The notes below the pieces were generated by a model. It saw only the letters and a list, made by a program, of their open reading frames with translations, searched no databases and was not told the origin of the DNA. From positions 9,968,963 to 10,032,962 of the forward strand of contig JAQFVV010006208.1 in NCBI GenBank assembly GCA_028023455.1: a stretch of 64,000 nucleotides of DNA. The letters are read 5' to 3'. Source of the stretch: Epiperipatus broadwayi (taxonomy: Eukaryota; Onychophora; Udeonychophora; Euonychophora; Peripatidae). The translations under genes were made by a program, and so were the position numbers. The stretch's first letter is position 1, and the number at the start of each line of letters is the position of its first letter. This document shows positions 59,401 to 61,791 of the stretch, in pieces.

Positions 59401-61791
59401 GTTTCATTATCTTTTTCTCCATTTTCTTCTGTATCTAAACTTATTGCAATAATATCAGTGTCATTTAAGAAATTATCCTCAAGCAGTTCATCGATATCGT
59501 TCTGGCTAAAGGAATCAAAACCTTCTCCACCAATATCGTGTGCCAAAGTAATTATTTCATCTGATAATGCCGATGTTTGAAGATATGTAGGCCAAACCTT
59601 TTTCCAACAGGCATTTAAAGTGTGTGGTTTTATTTGAGTAACAGCAAATGCAACGTGATTTATACAGTCGAAGATTGTGAATTTTTTCCAAGCGTCAGTT
59701 ACTGCTATTGATTCATTTTCTAGTTTATCTAATATAAATTGAAAAGTGCGTTTAACGTATTATTGTTTAAAAGTTGCAATTATGCCTTGAATAATGCTTG
59801 TTGTATTAGGCGGAAAAAACATAACCTTTACATCTGGATGTTCTAAATGTAGATGACCTGGTGCGTTGTCAACAAGTAATAAAATTTTGAAATCGAGATC
59901 TTTTTGCTTCATATACATTTCCACTTCTGGTAAAAAGCAATTTTTAAACCAGTCAGTAAATATTGCAGTCGTCACCCAAGCCTTTGTATTAGCCATCCAG
60001 TGTACCTGCAGTTGTTTTTTATCTTTACCTTTTAAAGCGCATGGTCTTAAAGATCGGTTTACCATGAGAGGTTTCAGCATCCGATCTCCCTATGCATTGC
60101 TACAAAGCAACAATGTTATTCGATCTTTGCTTGCTTTAAATCCACTGGATTTTTTCTCTGACTTTGCGATATAAGTTCGACTAGGCATTTTTTTCCAGAA
60201 TAGTCCTGTTTCATCAGCATTAAATACTTGGTGTGGGCAATATCCACCACATTCAATAACTTTTGCTAATTCTTCAGGAAAATTTTTGGCAGCTTTTTCA
60301 TCTGCCGATGCAACCTCGCCGGTAATCTTCACATTATGTAGTGCATTCCTTTTTAAAAACCCGGTTAACCATCCTTTGCTAGCCAAAAATTTCTTATTAG
60401 TCCGAGAAGCGGAAGTAGATGGTTCGGATACGTTTATTTGTTCATAAAACTGAAGAGCTTTTCGTCGAATTAAATAACCGCTTAAAGGAATTCTTCTTTG
60501 AGATAATTCTTCAATCCAGATTATAAGTGCTCGTTCCATTTTTTCTAATAAATCATCTCTTGAATATCGTGATAATTTGGCATTTAATTTTGTGCCAAAA
60601 ATGACAGATTTTTTTATTGCATCTTCATTTTTTTTAATTGTTCTAATACTAGACTCGCTCAAACTAAAATGTTTTCCAATCGCTGTCGATCCTTCCCCTG
60701 TTGCTAAGCGATCTAAAATAGAAATTTTTGTTTCCAATGAAATTCCTTTTCTTGGCTGTTTTTTCCTCTCCATTAGGGTAAACTAAAAGTTAAAAAAAAA
60801 AAAAGAACTTAGACTTATGATAATAAAAAGATATTTATTCACCACTGCTGGGAAAAATTTAATTAAAACTAACAACTAAAAATTAAATTCTTATTTTTGC
60901 CTTTAATTTTCAATTTCGTTTAAAAATCAAATTTCGTTTCACATTTATTTCAGGTCACCTTAAGTATTAAATTGTTAATTACAATTAAAAATCAGATTTT
61001 AATTGTCAAATTTAATTGTGCCCACTGCTATTAACTCATCTTTTAAAAATAAACTTGCAGACACTAAATGATTAATAATTGATTACGTTTTTTTTTAAAA
61101 AGCAAAAACCGAAAGTGATTTAAAATGCAAAATTAACACGCACAATGTTTGAACAAATTTACATTATAATCTTGTAAAATTTAATGTGTGTATACATAAA
61201 ATGTGGAAATTATGATTTTAATTTCATTATTGCATATAAAGCACTGAAAATATTGAAATTACTAACATGAAAGTCGAATTCCAATAGTAATGTGCTATTA
61301 CAGTACTTTCAATATAACATTAAGTGCGCGAAATTTATTATTTAAAGTAATAGCGTATTATTGAAGTTCAACTTCCGGTGAATGAAGTCGCGTAACGTCA
61401 AAATCGTGTTAAATAAGTCCGCGTAAAAAGAGACCCAGGTGTATAATGAGAGAGATTGGTCTGGGAAATTTTACACTGAGTGTATATTCAAGATTTATAA
61501 TAAATGTTACAGAAATATTTCACAAATCTGAACAATTCGTTTGGTTATTTAAATACTTGGCTTTTCTTGATATATATTATTAGATAAATATTTTTCATTT
61601 CTTGTGAAATTTTGTTTTATATAAAAAAATATAAATATACATATTTTGATTTGAATTAAAAAAAAAAAATTAATAATGTTAATTCTATTTAATAGCCTTC
61701 AACAAGATATATTGCTGTAGGAAATAGTAGTCATAATGGATTGCAAATTTTTAAATGGGAAGGACCAACTCTTATTAAAGCTCGCCATTTG
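8375..61791 (+). CDS. WDCP: WDCP-like WD-repeat/coiled-coil protein gene, partial, nine exons seen
   Basis: The coding parts are join(8375..8492, 16465..16619, 23279..23396, 38429..38498, 50042..50109, 50213..50328, 50568..50722, 54933..55049, 61696..61791), 1013 nt or about 337 residues. Every intron begins GT and ends AG, and codons are completed correctly across all eight junctions. The product follows the order of the human WDCP N-terminal region, with motifs such as VWTDG, GCLWNP, ILTA, CGTWTDNG, CASELPLE and VLTPDLL. In humans WDCP is a cytoplasmic WD-repeat protein of about 720 residues reported as a substrate of the kinase HCK and as an ALK fusion partner; a role here is inferred from homology only. 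The first residues and the C-terminal half with the coiled coil were not found. The identification is strong; the exact ends of the transcript are unknown. Confidence 0.88.
9680..9892 (+). pseudogene. Penelope-like GIY-YIG endonuclease C-terminal fragment
   Basis: The 70-residue frame contains EHKYTYNTAKK, then FKKIGHIFE, then KQKIREAYFINGNNNSINRR. The arrangement of the basic stretch, the I-R-E-A motif carrying the likely catalytic Glu, and the N-S-I-N-R end matches the C-terminal part of Penelope-like and related GIY-YIG endonucleases. The GIY and YIG motifs themselves are missing upstream, so this is a truncated relic. Confidence 0.55.
9936..10919 (-). mobile_element. Tigger/pogo internal-deletion derivative (984 bp)
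   Basis: Termini read CACCTAGGTCTCG on the left and CGAGACCCAGGTG on the right, flanked by TA on both sides. The reverse complement of the right end matches the left end of the complete Tigger element at 58743 for about 300 bases (GATAGATAGGTTCC, TTACCTTGAAAAA, ATGACTAATAAAAAATTTC). Transposase sequence is absent, so it is a non-autonomous derivative of the same family in opposite orientation. Confidence 0.9.
11714..13345. mobile_element. GC-richer block, candidate solo LTR or unknown element
   Basis: Base composition is distinctly less AT-rich than its surroundings, and there is no long open frame. It starts TGTAACAGTAGC and ends CACATTACA, so the outermost bases TGTAA/TTACA are inverted as in some LTRs. 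However, no matching target duplication was seen and no second copy is in the window. I cannot name the element. Confidence 0.3.
13754..13850 (+). repeat. imperfect 25-30-bp tandem repeat
   Basis: The phrase GAATAAATGTAGAT, with small changes, occurs at about 13755, 13780, 13806 (shortened) and 13824. It looks like three to four degenerate tandem units. Confidence 0.6.
14607..14638 (-). repeat. MITE terminal fragment
   Basis: The block AGAAATGATGATCATGTGATG followed by TTTAGTTGG is the terminal repeat of the MITE whose full copy is at 18509-18802. It abuts the truncated end of the Penelope fragment at 14641, which suggests insertion at or near that end. Confidence 0.6.
14641..14785 (-). pseudogene. 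Penelope-like endonuclease fragment (left arm of inverted pair)
   Basis: Its reverse complement repeats the + strand copy at 14851-15003, including the INFDEA and FFERNEIK coding blocks. It lacks a few codons in the middle and is cut off at the MITE end near 14638. Confidence 0.6.
14851..15054 (+). pseudogene. Penelope-like endonuclease C-terminal fragment (right arm)
   Basis: An open frame to a stop at 15054 encodes HAKNTGDTINFDEAKLVFFE and then KRRIKESLLLK. This corresponds to the C-terminal part of a GIY-YIG endonuclease of Penelope-like type, with the H-NTG-TINFDEA signature and the I-K-E-S motif in the place of I-R-E-A. The N-terminal half of the domain is missing. Confidence 0.6.
16465..16619 (+). 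CDS. WDCP: WDCP exon B
   Basis: The acceptor is TATTTTAG and the donor is G|GTAATG. The exon is 155 bp, entering with one base to complete the split Glu codon and leaving with one base. It encodes a WD-type repeat with VHWCRAHSD, then a predicted strand ending HGVSVWQIEG, corresponding to human residues around HEKHVTVWQL. The open frame extends 5' into the intron to 16382, but the homology starts exactly at the acceptor, so the upstream ATG is not a start. Confidence 0.88.
16713..16738 (+). repeat. MITE terminal fragment
   Basis: The block ATATCACATGATCACCATTT followed by CTTAA matches the terminal repeat of the MITE at 18509. Nothing more of the element is visible here. Confidence 0.5.
17880..18230 (-). 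pseudogene. degraded LINE reverse-transcriptase fragment
   Basis: Reading the - strand gives, in broken frames, RQEGILLSILFN, which resembles the RQG-(V)-LSP-LFN motif of non-LTR reverse transcriptases. An MDD segment follows, and then LKINKRKCEYMVI, which resembles the G-L-x-I-N-x-x-K-x-E-x-M motif. Many stops are present. Both the order and the spacing fit reverse transcriptase; the clade is unclear. Confidence 0.5.
18509..18802. mobile_element. MITE with long terminal inverted repeats
   Basis: Ends are inverted copies containing ACCACTAAACATCACATGAT and ATCATATGATGTTTAGTGGT. The interior holds GGCAAAACTCTCCATACAGT and a block GCACTGCACCTAGATCTTAG. Related partial copies lie at 14607, 16713, 19005, 49015 and 62616, so this is a multi-copy family. 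No coding sequence was found. Confidence 0.8.
19005..19205 (-). repeat. inverted partial copy of the 18509 MITE
   Basis: Its reverse complement matches 18556-18750, including CTCCATACAGTAGTGCCACT and the CTAGATCTTAGGATCTAA block. The terminal repeats are missing. Together with 18509-18802 it forms a head-to-head pair about 200 bases apart. Confidence 0.8.
20193..20490 (+). pseudogene. non-LTR retrotransposon 3' end
   Basis: A 62-residue frame contains REQTGVTDIIEKIKRLKW, GHIARRDDNRW and KRPRKRPHVRW, the conserved C-terminal tail of a LINE family present in several copies here. A frameshift at about 20375 breaks the frame, and further stops follow. The copy ends in GTTGATGATGATGATT, a short TGATGA repeat used as the 3' tail by this family. 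Confidence 0.75.
21464..22205 (-). other. coding-like stretch, unassigned
   Basis: Two - strand frames of 63 codons (22205-22014) and 134 codons (21868-21464) are separated by stops. Base composition is slightly richer in codon-like texture than the flanks, but I recognise no domain. A decayed retroelement frame is possible. Chance openness in AT-rich DNA cannot be excluded. Confidence 0.2.
23279..23396 (+). CDS. WDCP: WDCP exon C
   Basis: The acceptor is ATTAACAG and the donor is GG|GTAACG. The exon is 118 bp and completes a Gly codon at the junction. It encodes GCLWNPRRNVLCILTADQ and QIFGFG, aligned with the human QGCVWHPK and VLTAQDVSIF segments, which is the best conserved part of the propeller seen here. 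The end of the exon (serine-rich) is poorly conserved, as expected for a loop. Confidence 0.88.
23692..24040 (+). mobile_element. SINE-like repeat with tRNA-like head
   Basis: The start reads TCCTCATGGTATAGTGGCAC, resembling a tRNA A box region. About 40 bases on comes GGGTTTAAATCTAACC, resembling a B box (GGTTCRANNCC). The body and 3' end match the repeat at 7735-7912. No poly-A tail or target duplication was seen. Confidence 0.45.
24884..25018 (+). repeat. dispersed repeat copy 1 (shared with 28960-29097)
   Basis: It shares CTTTATTTAAAGAAATA, CTATAATT-TATTTATTGAA, TTTATCA and GTGAA-ATTGTCACA in order with the copy at 28960. Because the second copy starts where the Gypsy integrase frame ends, the pair may be remnants of that element's untranslated or LTR sequence. 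Confidence 0.65.
25380..25760 (-). pseudogene. possible LINE linker fragment, heavily degraded
   Basis: The - strand encodes NECEVDEITIDKVIGNIK in one frame, resembling the linker between endonuclease and reverse transcriptase in LINEs, where an E-[IV]-x-x-A-[IL]-x-x-[ML]-K motif is usual. No other diagnostic motif was found. Confidence 0.3.
27828..28960 (+). pseudogene. Ty3/Gypsy retrotransposon integrase, broken
   Basis: The first frame (27828-28085) carries a zinc-binding HHCC module: HVHQLYGH, then LLQDWFYWPRMY, then CEICQKAK. Shifted frames follow with the start of the catalytic core (LDYYGPLPPF, YLVVVYN). A further block has NPQSNPCERVMRELGRLFR, where the Glu of the D,D-35-E triad sits. 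The 28622-28960 frame shows the C-terminal GPF module (YEGPFTIVQRQ). At least three frameshifts or stops separate the parts. No reverse transcriptase, protease or gag is recognisable upstream, so only the 3' part of an element remains. Confidence 0.85.
28960..29097 (+). repeat. dispersed repeat copy 2, adjoining the Gypsy relic
   Basis: It matches 24884-25018 in the same order and orientation, with scattered substitutions. It begins immediately after the integrase frame stops. Confidence 0.65.
29239..29541. repeat. large foldback with duplicated segment in one arm
   Basis: The outer arms (TTAGAAAGAGAAAGG..., GCCAAACGATGTTGTTTTTG, CCTCTCAAATCTCAACACAA) are inverted copies meeting at AAAGATAATCTTT near 29410. 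The left arm contains a second, slightly different copy of about 42 bases (29332-29374 and 29375-29410) that the right arm lacks. There is no coding content; it behaves like a foldback MITE. Confidence 0.85.
30120..30190 (-). repeat. possible SINE 3' fragment
   Basis: The reverse complement reads GGTCTGGGTTCAAATCCCC, a B-box/T-arm pattern, followed by a short AT-rich spacer and an A run. This is the order expected for the 3' half of a tRNA-derived SINE, but no A box is found. Confidence 0.35.
35902..36037. repeat. near-perfect 136-bp palindrome
   Basis: The two 68-bp arms meet without a loop at GCTTAGCGCTAAGC (35963-35976). Only two mismatches were found by eye (one in the poly-T block near the outer end, one in the AT-rich middle). 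The outer ends are GACTTTTTT and AAAAAAGTC. There is no coding sequence. Such symmetry suggests a young foldback element or a recent inverted duplication. Confidence 0.9.
38429..38498 (+). CDS. WDCP: WDCP exon D
   Basis: The acceptor is TGTTGTAG and the donor is ATG|GTAAGT. The exon is 70 bp and completes a Gly codon at its start and ends on a codon boundary. It encodes ITCGTWTDNGQKLIYACG, matching the human CACWTQDGLRLVVAVG segment. It follows a 15-kb intron, the longest seen in this gene. Confidence 0.87.
39214..39380 (+). pseudogene. non-LTR retrotransposon 3' terminal fragment
   Basis: An open frame to the stop at 39362 encodes KRPRRRPHVRWMDEIRKCVG and then RRWIKLGETFILQWIDNG, the uninterrupted C-terminus of the LINE family in this window. 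It is followed by a GATAATGATGATGATGAC tail. It is 5' truncated to about 50 codons, as is common for LINEs. Confidence 0.8.
39400..39860 (-). pseudogene. degraded LINE reverse-transcriptase fragment
   Basis: The - strand contains IYQKRVMDKVRKKCEETSIN followed by IRINNYDMHMTYLS, resembling the segment just before the catalytic Y/F-ADD motif; the ADD itself has been lost. It lies head-to-head with the + strand LINE end at 39214. Confidence 0.5.
40489..41297 (+). pseudogene. Penelope-like element: reverse transcriptase end plus GIY-YIG endonuclease, broken
   Basis: The frame at 40489 reads RSVNDVFIFASQ, where Penelope-like reverse transcriptases have a Y-V-D-D catalytic motif, so the Tyr and the first Asp are changed. 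A frameshift follows, then LEWAIKNEDKNQGINFLDIY, the conserved post-palm motif (I-x-F-L-D). After more degraded sequence (INIESYIKDLIN in type), a frame from 41028 reads VVYQISCPAPSC and then LTRISQHKYSYNKG. This matches a GIY-YIG domain with its C-x-C insertion and the R-I-x-x-H motif, the YIG itself being degraded. The order is reverse transcriptase then endonuclease, the defining Penelope layout. Confidence 0.72.
41540..42545 (-). pseudogene. Penelope-like element 3' part: GIY-YIG endonuclease and terminal repeat
   Basis: Reading down from 42540, the frame gives GVYEIEYRKCK, DKYVGETKNSIYTRLKHKY, then MHFMESGHKRK and RKIREAILIKKIKPNINRE, ending at 42217. All signature residues of GIY-YIG nucleases are present: G-V-Y, Y-V-G, the Arg of T-R-L, the Glu of I-R-E-A and the Asn of N-I-N. 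The 5' part including the reverse transcriptase is missing beyond 42545. The next 600 bases are non-coding and contain a hammerhead motif (41586-41615) on the same strand, as expected for the 3' terminal repeat. Confidence 0.78.
41586..41615 (-). ncRNA. hammerhead ribozyme motif, slightly decayed
   Basis: On the - strand the core reads CTGACGA (fits the CUGANGA consensus), then a stem II hairpin GACTG-CTAGGAA-CAGTC, then AAAAC in place of GAAAC. The loss of the conserved G would be expected to reduce or abolish cleavage. It lies 600 bases downstream of the GIY-YIG frame of the same orientation. Confidence 0.65.
46929..46965 (+). ncRNA. possible hammerhead remnant
   Basis: CTCTGATGAAGGCTG is followed by GCAGTTT and then TTGAAGAAAT, which could be the motif at 1675 with a short deletion through stem II. 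As it stands no proper stem II and no GAAAC can be formed, so this is at most a relic. Confidence 0.25.
47051..47578. mobile_element. non-autonomous hAT element with 8-bp target duplication
   Basis: It begins CAGTGGTCTTCAACC and ends GGGTTGAAGAACACTG, imperfect terminal inverted repeats of hAT type with CGCGGACC blocks next to each end. Both sides are flanked by ATATAGAG (47043-47050 and 47579-47586), a perfect 8-bp duplication. The 528-bp interior has no transposase. Confidence 0.9.
47740..48860 (-). pseudogene. non-LTR retrotransposon, C-terminal third of the reverse transcriptase to 3' end
   Basis: From 48860 down: DHIRVLRKVIEKTSEYELP, LCFGFVDYKKAFNSI (the first catalytic Asp region), IRLHNG, then HFADDIV at about 48446-48426 (second catalytic block), TYGCETWTL near 48100, and AGHIARRDDNRW near 47940. 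The order is that of a LINE reverse transcriptase and tail. Stops and frameshifts separate the blocks. The 3' end near 47740 lies beside a short ATCATCATT run, the reversed TGATGA tail. Confidence 0.8.
49015..49121. mobile_element. short MITE copy with 12-bp duplication
   Basis: It carries TAAACATCACATGATCACC at one end and an internal hairpin (AAACAGGCAAAAACTC with the inverted TTTTTTTGCCTGTTT). It is flanked by TATATGAAATAC on both sides (49003-49014 and 49122-49133). It belongs to the family of the 18509 element but has only one of its two terminal repeats. Confidence 0.75.
49617..49713 (+). mobile_element. tRNA-derived SINE with 17-bp target duplication
   Basis: Positions 49620-49690 fold like a tRNA: acceptor arms GCGTTGG/TCAATGC, an anticodon arm GCTGC-CTTACAA-GTAGC with anticodon TAC (valine type), and a T arm containing GGTTCGCTTCC (B box). 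It continues into TTTGACATATG and an A-rich tail. It is flanked by AACTAATAGATTTATGT at 49600-49616 and 49714-49730, so it was retroposed. A mismatch in the T stem and the tail argue against a working tRNA gene. Confidence 0.85.
50042..50109 (+). CDS. WDCP: WDCP exon E
   Basis: The acceptor is TTAAACTAG, which is weak in pyrimidines, and the donor is AG|GTACAA. The exon is 68 bp, starting on a codon boundary and leaving two bases. It encodes IHNWKWADNGLEPCATISW. It continues the strand that begins in the previous exon (human SLHSYIWDS region). Only 103 bp of intron separate it from the next exon. Confidence 0.8.
50213..50328 (+). CDS. WDCP: WDCP exon F
   Basis: The acceptor is TTTTTATCTTAG and the donor is CAG|GTATTG. 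The exon is 116 bp. It encodes DGRVRAMVSGGDDIIICASE and LPLELIVLAQQDLFEVP, aligned with the human ATVDSQVAIATELPLDKI and ETFNIPP segments. The AG pair at 50211 rather than 50213 was chosen because only that keeps the frame from exon E. Confidence 0.88.
50568..50722 (+). CDS. WDCP: WDCP exon G
   Basis: The acceptor is TTTTGCAG and the donor is CAG|GTTTAC. The exon is 155 bp, completes an Asp codon and ends on a codon boundary. The first two-thirds encode an acidic, low-conservation linker (EVSSEEP, GEAIEEKE), as in the human protein at this place. The end, PLPGSSLLHLKRKQ, corresponds to the human GNSLICLRKKD segment that restarts the propeller. Confidence 0.85.
50723..54932. other. intron of the WDCP-like gene
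   Basis: It includes the foldback at 54120-54360. A short patch at 50835-50905 is GC-richer. The open frame at 51620-51835 starts in AT-rich intron sequence and resembles no family I know. The rest shows only low-complexity T-rich tracts. Confidence 0.55.
54120..54360. repeat. 240-bp foldback with tRNA-like T-arm motif in its ends
   Basis: The arms of about 80 bases (TAATTAGAAGGGATTTGAA..., GTTCCCTACAG, TATCCACTCCATCTTATACA) are inverted copies with few differences. A smaller nested pair, GCTGAACCAGC and GCTGGTTCAGC, lies near the centre. The right end reads GAGTTCAAATCCC, a B-box-like pattern, so the arms may come from a tRNA-derived repeat in inverted orientation. The open frames across it are by-products of the symmetry. 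Confidence 0.85.
54933..55049 (+). CDS. WDCP: WDCP exon H
   Basis: The acceptor is TTTATTAG and the donor is CAG|GTATTA. The exon is 117 bp and in phase 0 at both ends. It encodes SQLLVISTAETEP and GVLTPDLLTYQ, aligned with the human SSHLVLVTFKKA and GILVPDLIAFN segments. The spacing between the two conserved blocks is the same as in the human protein to within a few residues. Confidence 0.87.
55185..55201 (+). repeat. C homopolymer, 17 bases
   Basis: Shorter runs of C or G lie at 1234-1245 (12 C), 19343-19356 (14 G) and 26436-26448 (13 G). Runs of this length are unusual in so AT-rich a genome and are prone to sequencing error. Confidence 0.9.
55493..55520 (-). ncRNA. hammerhead ribozyme motif, intact core
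   Basis: On the - strand: CTGATGA, stem II GACTG-CAGGA-CAGTC (five perfect pairs), GAAAC. All conserved core bases are present. It is the best hammerhead candidate of the window, in the left arm of the inverted pair. Stem III would be very short, as reported for Penelope-like hammerheads, which are thought to act best as dimers. Confidence 0.75.
55573..55600 (+). ncRNA. decayed hammerhead motif
   Basis: The + strand copy in the right arm reads CTAATGA, GACCG-CAGGA-CAGTC, AAAAC. Two core positions are lost (CUGAUGA to CUAAUGA, GAAAC to AAAAC) and one stem II pair is broken, so it should be inactive. Confidence 0.65.
57415..57524 (-). mobile_element. tRNA-derived SINE, second copy, with 13-bp target duplication
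   Basis: The reverse complement begins GCATTGGTGGTCGAGAGG, has an anticodon arm GCTGC-TTTACAA-GCAGT with anticodon TAC, a GGGTTCGCTTCCC T arm, TATGACACATA and an A-rich tail. It is flanked by ACGAACTGTACAA at 57402-57414 and 57525-57537. It is clearly the same family as 49617-49713, with about ten extra bases between anticodon arm and T arm. Confidence 0.82.
58150..58285 (+). pseudogene. short LINE fragment of a second family
   Basis: Frames contain DDAFNKLKNRIFHH and then AVYGAVILPNLLYGSEAM, the conserved segment between palm and thumb of non-LTR reverse transcriptases (A-F-x-x-L ... Y-x-A-x-x-x-P-x-L-L-Y-G-x-E). It differs from the TYGCETW version of the main LINE family here. Confidence 0.6.
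58743..61441 (-). mobile_element. full-length Tigger/pogo DNA transposon (2.7 kb)
   Basis: The ends are CACCTGGGTCTC and GAGACCCAGGTG, flanked by TA target duplications at 58741-58742 and 61442-61443. A single transposase reading frame lies on the - strand (59217-60773). The 480-bp left end is nearly the same as the reversed right end of the element at 9936-10919. Confidence 0.93.
59217..60773 (-). pseudogene. Tigger-type transposase (TIGD1-like), inactivated
   Basis: One frame of 518 codons runs from the ATG at 60773 to the stop at 59217, interrupted by in-frame stops at about 60090-60092 and 59760-59762. The N-terminus has a CENP-B type helix-turn-helix (KISILDRLATGEGSTAIGKH), then a Tc5-type DNA-binding region with GWLTGFLKRN. 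The DDE core follows: FNADETGLFWKKMP (first Asp), LLVDNAPGH (second Asp) and PPNTTSIIQGIIATFK. In this family the last motif normally has a short P-x-D-Q segment after the Gln; here it is absent, so the third acidic residue appears deleted in frame. The C-terminus is acidic. It is a dead copy with few mutations. Confidence 0.92.
61696..61791 (+). CDS. WDCP: WDCP exon I (last exon recognised)
   Basis: The acceptor is ATTTAATAG and the donor is TTG|GTAAGA. The exon is 96 bp, phase 0 at both ends. It encodes YIAVGNSSHNGLQIFKWEG, matching the human HVVAVASNTCNIILIYSV region. The human protein then continues for some 360 residues, including the coiled coil; none of that is visible up to 64000, so the gene runs out of the window. 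Confidence 0.82.

Larger units (their letters stand above)
55050..61695. other. intron of the WDCP-like gene
   Basis: It holds a run of 17 C (55185-55201), the inverted hammerhead repeats (55385-55700), a SINE (57415-57524), a short LINE fragment (58150-58285) and the full-length Tigger element. Nothing was recognised at 55750-57400. Confidence 0.6.

Noticed and set aside
59377-60786. Open frames on the + strand across the Tigger element (59377-59580, 59866-60174, 60577-60786)
   Set aside because: They are mirror frames of the transposase on the - strand.
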